Of a stretch of 64,000 nucleotides of DNA, positions 1 through 8,079 are shown in pieces. The DNA lies in contig NZ_BAAADV010000001.1 in assembly GCF_039522665.1 (NCBI RefSeq), positions 1,288,436-1,352,435 on the forward strand, given 5' to 3'. The notes under the pieces were generated by a model. The model was not told where the DNA came from, searched no databases, and worked only from the letters and a program-made list of their open reading frames with translations. Position numbers and translations under genes: made by a program. Position 1 is the stretch's first letter; the number at the start of each line of letters is the position of its first letter. This DNA is from Natronoarchaeum mannanilyticum. Its GTDB lineage: Archaea > Halobacteriota > Halobacteria > Halobacteriales > Natronoarchaeaceae.

Positions 1-700
1 CCCGGGCGAGCGTGAGTATGTCCCAGGGGTAGTTGGCGTCCGCCCAGAGCCCCGAGGTTCGGACGGCCTGCACCGTTTCGCCGCGGTCGACGGCCGTCTG
101 CAGCCCGCCGGGGAGCGTCAGACTGCCGTTCTCGGTCCCGGACGACTGGAGCGCGTCGAAGATCGACCGCTCGAACGCGTAGACGCCGGCGTTGAGGTGG
201 TATCGCCCCTCGTCGTCGGGCTGTTCGGCGAAATCGACCGCGCGGCCGTCCTCGATCGCGACGCCGCCGTACCGGTGGACCTCGCCGCGGTCGAGCGCCG
301 CCAGCGTCGCGGAGGCGTCCGGCGCGTCGCGGTGGGCGTCGAGCACTTCCCGGACGATCCGCGGCGCGACGATCTGGTCGCCGTTGACGACCAGCATCGA
401 GTCGTCGACGACCGATTCCGCCTGCAGCAGCGCGTGGCCGCTACCGAGCTGGGAGTCCTGCGAGACGTAGCTGACGTCGGCGCCGTCGTGGGTCGAGCCG
501 ACGTGGTCCTGGACGCGGGATTCCTTGTAGCCGACGACGATCACGATGTCGTCGATGCCGACGGCGGTCAGCGTGTCGAGAACGTGGTCGAGAATCGGCG
601 TCGGACCCGCGGGGAGCAGCGGTTTCGGCCGATTTCGCGTGAGCGGCCGGAGGCGCTTGCCCTCGCCGGCGGCAAGCACGACGGCCGTAGGTGATGCCAT
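1..700 (-). CDS. Sugar nucleotidyltransferase (3' end outside window)
   Basis: Reads from ATG at 700 to the window edge, 233 codons. It starts MASPTAVVLAAGEGKRLRPL, the nucleotide-binding GxGxRLxPLT signature of glucose-1-phosphate uridylyl/thymidylyltransferases, followed by a PKPLLP segment and VVNGDQ, the usual metal-binding Asp region. These enzymes make NDP-sugars from sugar-1-phosphate and NTP in the cytoplasm. The missing C-terminus would show whether it carries a left-handed beta-helix (GlmU-like) domain. It is divergent from uppP across about 108 bp. It is related to but clearly distinct from the AglF-like enzyme at 46870. The substrate cannot be decided from what is visible. Confidence 0.85.
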   Translation of the reverse strand, partial: MASPTAVVLAAGEGKRLRPLTRNRPKPLLPAGPTPILDHVLDTLTAVGIDDIVIVVGYKESRVQDHVGSTHDGADVSYVSQDSQLGSGHALLQAESVVDDSMLVVNGDQIVAPRIVREVLDAHRDAPDASATLAALDRGEVHRYGGVAIEDGRAVDFAEQPDDEGRYHLNAGVYAFERSIFDALQSSGTENGSLTLPGGLQTAVDRGETVQAVRTSGLWADANYPWDILTLAR

Positions 701-808
701 GATGTGGTATCGTTCCGCTCTGCAGCACCTTAACGTTGCGTTTCCCCAACAATTTTCGACTCGGCTCGGATCGCACCTGTTTTGAGGAGGCTTTGCAAAC
801 GGACGGTC

Positions 809-1633
809 ATGGATCTCCACGAACTGCTTATCGCCCTGCTCGCCGGCGCCCTCCAGGGTGTCCTGGAGTGGCTCCCGGTGTCCAGCCAGGGCAACCTCTC
901 GCTGTTTCTGACTGCGGTGGGCACCTCGCCCGAGATCGCGATCCAGCTCTCGCTGTTCCTCCAGGTCGGCACGACGCTGTCCGCCGCGATCTACTACCGC
1001 GAGGACATCGCCGAGGCGCTCGGCGACGCGCCGGGCTGGCGCCCGCGGACGGCGTTTGAGCGGCCGAACGCCGAGCTGTCGTTCGTCGTTCTGGCGACCG
1101 CCGTGACGGGCGTCGTCGGCATCCCGCTGTACGCCACGCTGCTCGACGCCGCGAGCGAGCTCGCCGGCGGCGCGTTCGTCGCGCTGATCGGAATTTTGCT
1201 CGTGCTCACGGGCCTGCTCCAGCAGACCAGCGAGTCGGTCGGTCTCGGGAACCGGGACCTGCCGGACTGGATCGACGCGGTCCTCGTCGGCGCGCTCCAG
1301 GGGTTGGCGGTGCTCCCCGGCGTCTCCCGGTCGGGCACGACCGCCAGCGGGCTGCTCGTCCGCGGCCACGACGGGCCCTCGGCGTTCCGGCTCTCCTTTC
1401 TCATGTCGATCCCCGCGGGGCTGGGCGCCGCGGCGCTGACGATGGCCGACGCCGGCGGGCTACCCGGCGTGTCGGCCGGATCGGCCGCGGTGTCGCTGGT
1501 CGTCAGCGTCGTCGTGGGGTACGCCGCGATCGACGCCCTGCTGCGGATCGTCGAGCGCGTCCCGTTCTGGGCGGTCTGTTACGGGCTGGGCGGGCTGGCG
1601 ATCGTCGGCGGCGCGCTGGTGACGGTGGCCTGA
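809..1633 (+). CDS. uppP: Undecaprenyl/polyprenyl-diphosphate phosphatase UppP (BacA family)
   Basis: A 274-residue polytopic membrane protein. The N-terminal GALQGVLEWLPVSSQGN and the later LPGVSRSGTT are the two conserved BacA/UppP motifs (catalytic Glu/Ser and PGxSRSxxT). The family dephosphorylates polyprenyl diphosphate at the membrane to regenerate the monophosphate carrier. In archaea the carrier is probably dolichol-type, so this gene would fit recycling after glycan transfer, though the glycan locus is about 20 kb away. ATG 809 was chosen because MDLHELLIALLAGAL is the usual family N-terminus; a TTG-type start 27 nt upstream is possible but adds atypical residues. Confidence 0.92.
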   Translation: MDLHELLIALLAGALQGVLEWLPVSSQGNLSLFLTAVGTSPEIAIQLSLFLQVGTTLSAAIYYREDIAEALGDAPGWRPRTAFERPNAELSFVVLATAVTGVVGIPLYATLLDAASELAGGAFVALIGILLVLTGLLQQTSESVGLGNRDLPDWIDAVLVGALQGLAVLPGVSRSGTTASGLLVRGHDGPSAFRLSFLMSIPAGLGAAALTMADAGGLPGVSAGSAAVSLVVSVVVGYAAIDALLRIVERVPFWAVCYGLGGLAIVGGALVTVA

Positions 1634-1675
1634 GTATCGACGTCGGCGACGACGCCGAGTGTTCTACGTCCTCTG

Positions 1676-2086
1676 CTACTGCGTGGCGTGTGCGAGTTTC
1701 TGTGGCGTCGCGTTCTCGCCTCCGCTCTGTCGGGACTCGTCTTCGTCCGCGTCCTCGGCGCTCACGACCGGGAACTCGATCTCGTCGAGGACGAGCCGGA
1801 ACTCCTTCCGGCGCTGCCCGCCGGGCGACGGAACCATCGTCGTCTCGACGGCGCCGACCTCCACGAGTCGGTTGAGTCGCCGATACACCGTCGGCCGGGA
1901 GGTGCCAGCGCTCTCCGCGATCTCGCGGGCGGGCGCCGATTCCTCGCCCAGCGCGGCCAGGATTTCCTCGGTGTACTCCTCGGCCAGCACCGCCAGCAGC
2001 TCGTCGACGTCGATCGTTCGCTCGGTGCCGCTCGATACGTTCTCTGACGCTCGGCCGGATCGCGGCGCGCAATCGTTCTCTGCCAT
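1676..2086 (-). CDS. Winged-helix transcriptional regulator (tandem paralogue 1)
   Basis: A 136-residue acidic protein with one winged-helix domain. Helices run from about residue 45 (LAVLAEEYTEEILAALG) through the recognition helix TSRPTVYRRLNRLVEVGAVE to a wing with PGGQRRKEFRLV. It is a small ArsR/TrmB-like haloarchaeal DNA-binding protein; its ligand is unknown. ATG 2086 is preferred over an in-frame ATG at 2107 because the ACCGATG context and the exact 49-nt distance to the upstream ATAGTAG element both match the paralogue at 2564. Same strand and 115 bp downstream of that paralogue, and likely produced by tandem duplication. Probably autoregulated through the shared upstream sites. Confidence 0.82.
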   Translation of the reverse strand: MAENDCAPRSGRASENVSSGTERTIDVDELLAVLAEEYTEEILAALGEESAPAREIAESAGTSRPTVYRRLNRLVEVGAVETTMVPSPGGQRRKEFRLVLDEIEFPVVSAEDADEDESRQSGGENATPQKLAHATQ

Positions 2087-2126
2087 CGGTACGTCGTCGT
2101 ACTGCACGGCCGGCCGTGTAGTGTAC

Positions 2127-2168
2127 CGCTACTATTCGCAAGCCGCTCCGGCATCCCACTCTAGCTAT
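2127..2168 (-). promoter_or_regulatory. Paired promoter/operator element upstream of regulator 1
   Basis: On the minus strand ATAGCTAGAGTGGG (2168-2155) is followed after 19 nt by ATAGTAGCG (2135-2127). The second block starts exactly 49 nt before ATG 2086. The same two blocks occur upstream of the paralogue at 2605-2645 with an 18-nt gap. The ATAGTAG block could be the TATA box and the outer block a BRE-distal activator or operator site. The function is inferred only from conservation and position. Confidence 0.55.
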
Positions 2169-2201
2169 GCAGAGTCGAAACGAGGCGCGCCAGAGAGCGT
2201 C

Positions 2202-2564
2202 TCAATCGGCCGCTTCGACCGCGATCCCGTCGCTGCCGACGCCGAGCCGCACGCGATCGACGGCGACCCGGTACTGCTGTCGGTGGTGCCCGTCGGCCCG
2301 TACACTGATCGAACTGCGGACGAGCCCCGCCGATTCGAGGCTGTCGAGGCGCCGATACACGGTCGCGCGAGAACTGTCTATGCGTTCGACCAGATCGCTC
2401 GCGGGGAGCGGTTCCTCGTCGAGCGCGTCCAGCACGCGTCGGGCGTGATCGTCGCTCAGCAGCTCCAGCGCCGCCTCGGCGTCGATCGTCGTCTCGTCGC
2501 TCTCGAACGGACCGCCGCGTCGGCCCGTCGGTCGTACCGATCGGGACGGCTCTGATTTCGACAT
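2202..2564 (-). CDS. Winged-helix transcriptional regulator (tandem paralogue 2)
   Basis: A 120-residue protein with the same architecture as the gene at 1676: a basic N-terminus, then LELLSDDHARRVLDALDEE, recognition helix SSRATVYRRLDSLESAGLV and a wing around DGHHRQQYRV. The helix-turn-helix segment is readily alignable with its neighbour, while the flanks have diverged, so the duplication is not recent. ATG 2564 has the same ACCGATG context as ATG 2086. Likely a local DNA-binding regulator; its targets are unknown, but its own promoter and that of the paralogue share a site and are the first candidates. Confidence 0.82.
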   Translation of the reverse strand: MSKSEPSRSVRPTGRRGGPFESDETTIDAEAALELLSDDHARRVLDALDEEPLPASDLVERIDSSRATVYRRLDSLESAGLVRSSISVRADGHHRQQYRVAVDRVRLGVGSDGIAVEAAD

Positions 2565-2604
2565 CGGTATCCGTCGATTGGACGCCGTCCTCCCTGTACT
2601 GCGG

Positions 2605-2645
2605 CGCTACTATGCCCGACCGCGTCCCCGCCCCACTCTAGCTAT
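2605..2645 (-). promoter_or_regulatory. Paired promoter/operator element upstream of regulator 2
   Basis: Minus-strand ATAGCTAGAGTGGG (2645-2632), an 18-nt gap, then ATAGTAGCG (2613-2605), again exactly 49 nt before the start codon (2564). The sequence between and around the two blocks is not conserved with the copy at 2127-2168, which argues for selection on the blocks themselves. Confidence 0.55.
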
Positions 2646-2720
2646 CGGCACACCGGAGCGAGAGCTCGCGTCCCGCTCGCGGGGGGATATTAGTACGGTG
2701 GCGGCCTACCGACCGGTAGC

Positions 2721-3305
2721 ATGGGTGACGCGATGCGCGTAGGGGAGCCCCGGGTCCTGATGGTCGACGACGAGAAGAAGGTGGCCGACGCGTACGCGCT
2801 CCGGCTGGAGGGCGTCGCCGACGTGACCGTCGCCTACGGCGGCGAGGAGGCGCTCGAACTCGTCGCCGACCCGCCGGCGCCCGACGTCGTCCTGCTCGAC
2901 CGGCACATGCCCGGCCTCTCGGGCGACGAGGTGCTCGATCGCATCCGAGAGCGCGACGTCGCGACGCGAGTCGTCATGGTGACGGCGATCGATCCCGGGC
3001 TGGACATCGTCGAGATGCCGTTCGACGACTACCTCTCGAAGCCGGTCGAGCGCGAGGATCTCCGCGCCGCGGTCGACCAGCAGTGCCGGGTGCTCGCGTA
3101 CGAACTGCTGGGCGAGTACTTCCGTCTGGAGTCGACCCGGGCGGTCGTGGACGCCGAACTCCCGGCCGACGAGATCGAGAACGACGATCGGCTCGCAGAG
3201 ATCGAGGCTCGGCGATCGACCGTCGAGGAGCGGGTTCTGCGGTTGCTCCCCGAGGCCGAGGAACTGCTGTCGGAGTTCTCGGGCATCGACCGCGGGCGAC
3301 ACTGA
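2721..3305 (+). CDS. Response regulator with HalX domain
   Basis: 194 residues. A receiver domain occupies about residues 11-125, with acidic pair D16/D17, phospho-acceptor D60 in VVLLDRHMPG, T88 and K107 in YLSKPV. The rest (about 130-190) is the helical HalX domain common in haloarchaeal two-component regulators (LAEIEARRSTVEERVL...). HalX proteins receive phosphate from histidine kinases; how their output works is not established. Kinases at 4982 and 9013 are close but not in the same operon, so the partner is uncertain. ATG 2721 is used; ATG 2733 is an in-frame alternative. Confidence 0.9.
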   Translation: MGDAMRVGEPRVLMVDDEKKVADAYALRLEGVADVTVAYGGEEALELVADPPAPDVVLLDRHMPGLSGDEVLDRIRERDVATRVVMVTAIDPGLDIVEMPFDDYLSKPVEREDLRAAVDQQCRVLAYELLGEYFRLESTRAVVDAELPADEIENDDRLAEIEARRSTVEERVLRLLPEAEELLSEFSGIDRGRH

Positions 3306-3358
3306 CGCCGAGTCGCGGGCCGCAGGCGAGGTCGACGCCGAGTCGCGGGCCGCAGGCG
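3304..3358. repeat. Direct repeat of 25 bp, period 30
   Basis: GACGCCGAGTCGCGGGCCGC followed by AGGCG occurs at 3304-3328 and again at 3334-3358. It fills most of the 67-bp gap between the convergent response-regulator and PAS/GAF genes and looks like a local tandem duplication. No function is evident. Confidence 0.75.
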
Positions 3359-3372
3359 CTACCGACGCCGAC

Positions 3373-4989
3373 CTACGAGTCGTCGCTCGCCCGCTCCTCC
3401 CGGTCGCCGGACGCTGCGGTCGGTTCCGCGTCGTCCTCGAAAAACGCAGCGACGAGTTTCTGCTCGGCCCGCCGGAGGTGATACAGCATCGTCGAGCCGG
3501 CGATGTCGAGCGTTTCGGCGACCTCCGCGGAGGTGCTCCCGCGGGGCGACGCGAAGTAGTCCGACAGGTGGGCGGTCCGCAGCACCGTCCGCTGCCTGTC
3601 GGTCAACTGCTCGTCGAGGCCGTTTTGAAACGCCTCGACCGGCTCGGGCGTTCGTGTCGCCTCCTCCTTGGCGACGAGGTGCGTCTCCTCGACCGCGGCG
3701 TCGACCGCCTCGACCAGCCGCCGAACGTCCCCGTCGGCCGGGACTTCGGCGACGAGCCGTCCCGACTCGGCGTCGTACTCGCCGCCCTTGACCGTCGCGC
3801 CCCACGCAGAGAGCGCGGTCACCGGCGTCTCCCCGACGACGGTCGCCTGCAGGAGCGGTTCACCATCCGACCGGATCTGTCGCACGTCGGCGACCGCTTC
3901 GTGGTCCGCCAGCGATCTCTCTCCCTCCTCGATCGGGCCGCCGGCGGCGAGATAGCAGACGACGGCGCCGTCGCCGCGCGGGACCGCGCCGTCGAGCGAC
4001 AGGCCGCGGTCGGCTTCGCGCGCGGCCTCGACGAACGGGATCGTCTCGTCGCGGGCCTCGACGGTGACCTCCGTGACCGTGTCGGCGACCAGCTGGTCCT
4101 CCTGCCGTCCGGCCTTGATCGCGAACCCGGCGACGCTCCCCAGGGTTTCGAGGCCGACCCGCTCCTGTTCGCTAAAGCCGTCTTCCCGGCCAGAGTACAC
4201 CGTCACGACGCCGTAGACCGTTCCCTGGTACGCCAGCGGGACCGCCAGACACGACTGGAGCCCGCCGCCGAACGCCGCTCGCCGGACGTCGCGAGGGACG
4301 GCGTCGTCCTCGGCGATCGCCTCGACGAGTTGCGTTTCGCCCGACGCGACGGCCACCTGGCCGGGCAGGCTCTTCTCGCCACCCAGGCTTTCCTCGATCC
4401 GCTCGCGCAGGTCGTCGGCGTCGCCCGCCGCGGCGAGCATCCGGAGGCGCTCTCGCGGGAACTCCCGGTCGCCGACCCAGGCGAACCGGTAGAGGTCGGT
4501 CCCGCCCAGGCGCTCGCAGACCGTCCGGGCGACGTCCGAGCGGTCCGACACGCCGATGACCTGCTGCAACACGGTCGCGACGAGCGAGTTGATCCGCTGG
4601 ACCCGGTCGAGCTGCTGGTCGAGCCGGTCGACGGCCTGCTCGACGTCCTTGCGCGGCGTCCGGTCCCGGACGTACACGAGCGCGCCGTCGTCGACGCGGA
4701 CGTCAACCGCGAGCCACCGCTCGATCGGCGGGTAGTACTCCTCGAACGACGCGGGCGCCGGGGACGCGCCCTCGAACGCCTCCCGCAGGGTTCCGGCCGC
4801 CGACTTCGGGAAGCTCTCCTCGATGGCCGTCCCGCGCAGCGCGCCCCGATCGGTCTCCAGCAGCTCCGCCGCGGCGTCGTTGGCGTCGACGACGACGCCG
4901 TCGCTCGTCGTCTCGACGACCCCGATCGGTGCCCGTCGTAGTCGTTCGTCCATCGCGTCCGCGTCGGCGTCGTCCGTTCGGTCAGTCAT
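3373..4989 (-). CDS. Bat-type PAS/GAF/HTH-10 transcriptional regulator
   Basis: 538 residues. A PAS domain lies at about 15-110 (PIGVVETTSDGVVVDANDAA), a short coiled linker follows, then a GAF domain at about 140-300 (SCLAVPLAYQGTVYGVVTVY). A bacterio-opsin-activator-type region covers about 310-440, and a C-terminal HTH_10 about 460-520 (LTDRQRTVLRTAHLSDYFASP). This is the standard layout of haloarchaeal Bat-like regulators, which sense redox, light or small ligands and bind DNA. The start overlaps the 3' end of the histidine kinase gene at 4982 by 8 nt, so the two are probably co-transcribed and may work in one pathway. The ligand is unknown. Confidence 0.9.
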   Translation of the reverse strand: MTDRTDDADADAMDERLRRAPIGVVETTSDGVVVDANDAAAELLETDRGALRGTAIEESFPKSAAGTLREAFEGASPAPASFEEYYPPIERWLAVDVRVDDGALVYVRDRTPRKDVEQAVDRLDQQLDRVQRINSLVATVLQQVIGVSDRSDVARTVCERLGGTDLYRFAWVGDREFPRERLRMLAAAGDADDLRERIEESLGGEKSLPGQVAVASGETQLVEAIAEDDAVPRDVRRAAFGGGLQSCLAVPLAYQGTVYGVVTVYSGREDGFSEQERVGLETLGSVAGFAIKAGRQEDQLVADTVTEVTVEARDETIPFVEAAREADRGLSLDGAVPRGDGAVVCYLAAGGPIEEGERSLADHEAVADVRQIRSDGEPLLQATVVGETPVTALSAWGATVKGGEYDAESGRLVAEVPADGDVRRLVEAVDAAVEETHLVAKEEATRTPEPVEAFQNGLDEQLTDRQRTVLRTAHLSDYFASPRGSTSAEVAETLDIAGSTMLYHLRRAEQKLVAAFFEDDAEPTAASGDREERASDDS

Positions 4990-6046
4990 TCTGGATCGGT
5001 CGAAACTCGAATCTGGCGCCGCCGCGAGATCCCTCGGTGAGCGAGACGGTCCAGTCGTGCGCGCGGGCGATCCGCTCGACGATCGTCAGTCCGAGGCCGG
5101 TTCCGCTGCCCGTCTCACTCGACGAGTAGCCGGCCTCGAACACTCGATCGCGCTCGTCGGCCGGGATCCCCGGCCCGTCGTCGGCGACGAAGAACCCACC
5201 GTCGACGTTTCCGACCCGGACGTGGACCGGCTCGTCGCCGTTCGAGTCGGCCGTCTCCCGATTATCTGTCGAGCCGTGCTCGATCGCATTTCGGAACAGG
5301 TTCTCGAACAGCCGCTGGAGCCTGTCGGGGTCGGCGTCGATCCTCGGGAGCTCGTCGTCCGCGTCGAGCGACGCGGTGCCCGTGTCGACGGTCGCCCAGG
5401 CGTCGGCCGCCACGTCGCCGATCGCGACGTTCTCGGTCACGTCGAGCGCGCGCTCGCCGCGGGCCAGCGTCAGTGCGTCCTGGATGATCCGCTCCATCCG
5501 ATCGTGCGATTCTTTCACCTGATCGAAATGTTCCTCGTCGCCGGTTTCGCGAGCCGCCCGGAGGTGGGCGTTCGCCACGTCGAGCGGGTTCCGCAGGTCG
5601 TGGGTGATGACGCTCGTGACGCTGCCGTGCTCGACGCCGTCGACGCGCGTCGGCGACAGTTCGGTGACGAGGATCTGCCCCTCAGTTCTATCGCTACCAT
5701 CTGCACCCTCGAAACTTCGAAGCCGAACCGGACGTCGCTCGGCCGCGGCGTCGCCGCCCGGTCGGACGCCGATCTCGACGTCGATCGCGTCGCCGTCGGC
5801 GAGCGCGGAACAGGCGTCCGCGACGGTCGCCTCGTCGACCGCGCCGTTGCCCAGTAGCCACTCGCGGAGGCTCGTCCCGATCGAGGTCGCGTCGAACGAG
5901 GCGTTCGTGGCGTCGTTCGTCGCCGCGATTCTCGCGGTTCCGTCCGCGACCTCGTAGCCGACGACCGGCGCCGGAATCGCGTCGACCGCGACGGTGTCGA
6001 GGGCGTCCGACGACGCGTCGTTTCCGTGGTCAGGCACGGTGATCAC
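4982..6046 (-). CDS. Histidine kinase (PAS-like sensor, HisKA, HATPase)
   Basis: 354 residues from GTG 6046. The N-terminal about 130 residues look like a degenerate PAS-type sensor with no membrane segment. The phospho-acceptor is H149 in VITHDLRNPLDVA, followed by N box FENLFRNAIEHG (about 250), G1 DDGPGIP (about 290) and GTGLGLTIVERI (about 317). A soluble cytoplasmic kinase. The reading frame stays open far upstream, but those residues are Arg-rich shadow sequence, so the start is set at GTG 6046 (GTG 6037 is also possible). The GTG overlaps the stop of a 39-codon ORF (6043-6162), which suggests translational coupling. The downstream Bat-type regulator overlaps by 8 nt. Confidence 0.82.
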   Translation of the reverse strand: MITVPDHGNDASSDALDTVAVDAIPAPVVGYEVADGTARIAATNDATNASFDATSIGTSLREWLLGNGAVDEATVADACSALADGDAIDVEIGVRPGGDAAAERRPVRLRSFEGADGSDRTEGQILVTELSPTRVDGVEHGSVTSVITHDLRNPLDVANAHLRAARETGDEEHFDQVKESHDRMERIIQDALTLARGERALDVTENVAIGDVAADAWATVDTGTASLDADDELPRIDADPDRLQRLFENLFRNAIEHGSTDNRETADSNGDEPVHVRVGNVDGGFFVADDGPGIPADERDRVFEAGYSSSETGSGTGLGLTIVERIARAHDWTVSLTEGSRGGARFEFRPIQND

Positions 6047-6162
6047 CGTCTCCCGGCCCCGGTTCCGGGGCGATCGGGGCGGTCCGCACGACGCGTCGCG
6101 TCGACCGCCCGGAACGCGTCGGCCGTCCGAACCGCGATCCGGCGGACTGCTGTCGTGGTCAT
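6043..6162 (-). CDS. Possible 39-residue leader ORF upstream of histidine kinase
   Basis: ATG 6162 opens a basic, Arg/Ala/Thr-rich peptide (starts MTTTAVRRIAVRTADAF) whose TGA (6045-6043) overlaps the kinase GTG (6046-6044). A TATA-like TATTACTA lies at 6210-6203, about 44 nt upstream. It may be a short leader peptide coupling translation to the kinase, or chance. The composition is unlike typical acidic haloarchaeal proteins, so confidence is low. Confidence 0.3.
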   Translation of the reverse strand: MTTTAVRRIAVRTADAFRAVDATRRADRPDRPGTGAGRR

Positions 6163-6202
6163 GTTCTTTCGGTTGTGGTCCCGCACCCAAAGCCACACAC
6201 CC

Positions 6203-6210
6203 TAGTAATA
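6203..6210 (-). promoter_or_regulatory. TATA-like box for kinase/Bat-regulator operon
   Basis: Minus-strand TATTACTA, in an otherwise GC-rich stretch, would place transcription start near 6180, just ahead of ATG 6162. The position is consistent with a promoter, but nothing else supports it. Confidence 0.4.
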
Positions 6211-6328
6211 CCGAAACCCCGCGTGAAAGCGTTTCGACTGTTCGACACGACGCCGCTCCTCCCCCGTCGCCCCGTTCGTCGGCGGCGGCCGCCGCACGGT
6301 GTTTCTTGCAGCGAAACTCGGCGGTGGC

Positions 6329-6334
6329 CTTATC
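6329..6334 (+). promoter_or_regulatory. TATA-like box of ABC exporter operon
   Basis: CTTATC centred about 28 nt before ATG 6359 is the spacing expected for a leaderless haloarchaeal transcript. It supports ATG 6359 over the upstream in-frame ATG at 6299. Confidence 0.45.
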
Positions 6335-6358
6335 CCCGAACCGTCCGAACCCGCGGCC

Positions 6359-7273
6359 ATGACGGCCATCTCCGCCGACGGACTCTCGAAGCGGTACGCG
6401 ACGGTCACGGCGCTGGACCGGGTCAGCCTCTCGGTCGAGGAAGGAGAGATCTTCGGCTTTCTCGGCCCGAACGGCGCCGGCAAGTCGACGTTCATCAACA
6501 TTCTGCTCGACTTCGCGCGGCCCACCGACGGGTCGGCCGCGCTGTTCGGCAACGACTGCCAGGCCGAGGGCGTCGCGGCCCGCGGGCGCGTCGGCGTGCT
6601 GCCCGAGGGGTACTCGGTGTTCGACCGGCTCACCGGCCGCCAGCACGTCGAGTACGCGGTCCGGTCGAAGGACGCCGACGACGAGCCGGTCGAGATCCTC
6701 GATCGCGTCGGCATCCTGGACGCGGCCGAACGCCAGGCCAGCGACTACTCCAAGGGGATGAAACAGCGCCTCGTGCTGGGGATGGCGCTGGTCGGCGAGC
6801 CCGACCTACTGATCCTCGACGAGCCGACGACCGGGCTCGATCCCAACGGCGCCGCCGAGATCCGGTCGATCCTCCGCGAGGAGCGCGATCGCGGCGCGGC
6901 GATCTTCTTTTCGAGCCACATCCTCGAACAGGTCGAAGCGATCTGCGACCGCGTCGCCATCCTGCAGGACGGCGAGCTCGTCGCCGTCGACACGATCGAC
7001 GGACTCCGACAGTCGATCGGCGGCGGCACCAAGCTCCTGATCGACGTCGACGAACTGGGCGACGAGACGACCGAGGCGGTCCGGGGCGTCGACGGCGTCG
7101 AGACCGTGACGATCCGAGACGACTCGACGCTGGAAGTGACTTGCACGAACGACGCCAAGATGGACGTCGTGGTCGAACTCCAGCGCCTCGGCGCCGACGT
7201 CGTGAACTTCCGGACCGAGGAGGCGTCGCTCGAAGACATGTTCGTCGCCTACACCGGGGGCGGTCGAGAATGA
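6359..7273 (+). CDS. ABC transporter ATP-binding protein
   Basis: 304 residues. Walker A GPNGAGKST (G36-T44), Q-loop region, signature SDYSKGMKQRLVLG, Walker B LLILDEPTTGLDP and the switch His in SSHILEQ are all intact. The C-terminal about 90 residues form the accessory domain seen in CcmA/NatA-type exporters. It couples ATP hydrolysis to the two permeases that follow (stop overlaps the next start by 4 nt). Such systems export small molecules, ions or peptides; the substrate is not predictable. Residues encoded upstream of 6359 do not resemble the family. Confidence 0.93.
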   Translation: MTAISADGLSKRYATVTALDRVSLSVEEGEIFGFLGPNGAGKSTFINILLDFARPTDGSAALFGNDCQAEGVAARGRVGVLPEGYSVFDRLTGRQHVEYAVRSKDADDEPVEILDRVGILDAAERQASDYSKGMKQRLVLGMALVGEPDLLILDEPTTGLDPNGAAEIRSILREERDRGAAIFFSSHILEQVEAICDRVAILQDGELVAVDTIDGLRQSIGGGTKLLIDVDELGDETTEAVRGVDGVETVTIRDDSTLEVTCTNDAKMDVVVELQRLGADVVNFRTEEASLEDMFVAYTGGGRE

Positions 7274-8079
7274 GCTGGCGGGTCATCGCCCGGACGGACG
7301 GCGCGCTGGCCGCCGAGCCGCGGTCGACCCACCTGCTGCTCGGGCTGCCGGCCGCGACGATTCTCGCGGCGGCGTACCTCTACCCGGTGCTGGGCGCCGA
7401 CCCGATCACGACTGCCCGATTTACCGGGTTCGTCGACGGCTGGCTCGCGACCGTCGTCCCGCTCGCCGGCGTCCTGCTGGGCTACGACGCCGTCGTGAGC
7501 GAGCGCGAGTCCGGCGCGCTGTTGCTCTCGCTGTCGCTGCCCCACGGCCGGGACGACCTCGTGCTGGGGAAGGTCGCCAGCCGCGTCGGGCTGTTGAGCG
7601 GCGCCGTCGTCGCCGCGATGGTCGTCGGCGCGGGACTGGTCGTCTACCCGTTCGGCAGCCTCGCTCCGGTGCGGTTCTGCGGCTTCGTCGCGGCGACCGT
7701 CGCGTTCGGCGCGCTCTGGACCAACCTCGGCATCGCGGCGTCGCTCGCGACGTCGACCAAGCAGCGCGCGTTCGCGCTGGCGTTCGGGCTGTTTGCCCTG
7801 TTCGTGCTGGCCTGGGACGGCATCGCCGGCGGCCTCCGATACGGGCTGAACCGGGCCGGCCTCGTCGACGGCGCCCTGCCCGCCCCCGTCCGGTTCGTCT
7901 TCGATCTCGACCCCGGAATCGCGTTCCAGCGCGTGACGGCGGGTTTTCTCGACCCGAGCGCGAGCGTCGAGGGCCCCTGGTACCTCGGCGAGTGGGTCGC
8001 GCTCGCCGTCTTCCTCGTCTGGCTGATCGCGCCGATCGCGCTCTCCTACCGCCGCTTCGCGGGGAGTGATCTCTCGTGA
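7270..8079 (+). CDS. ABC transporter permease (ABC-2 type) 1
   Basis: 269 residues with about six hydrophobic segments. A first loop LLGYDAVVSERESGALLLSLSLPHGRDDLVLGK is typical of ABC-2/NosY-type permeases. The ATG overlaps the stop of the ATPase gene (ATGA) and the stop overlaps the GTG of the next permease, so the three genes form a tight operon. It is paralogous to that next gene (both start MSWR, share GxxLLxSLSLP, and end YRRFxxxDL), suggesting a heterodimeric membrane channel from gene duplication. Confidence 0.9.
   Translation: MSWRVIARTDGALAAEPRSTHLLLGLPAATILAAAYLYPVLGADPITTARFTGFVDGWLATVVPLAGVLLGYDAVVSERESGALLLSLSLPHGRDDLVLGKVASRVGLLSGAVVAAMVVGAGLVVYPFGSLAPVRFCGFVAATVAFGALWTNLGIAASLATSTKQRAFALAFGLFALFVLAWDGIAGGLRYGLNRAGLVDGALPAPVRFVFDLDPGIAFQRVTAGFLDPSASVEGPWYLGEWVALAVFLVWLIAPIALSYRRFAGSDLS

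Noticed and set aside
3478-4941. Long plus-strand open frame opposite the Bat-type regulator
   Set aside because: Shadow frame with Arg/Asp/Val repeats; the minus-strand gene has PAS, GAF and HTH motifs.
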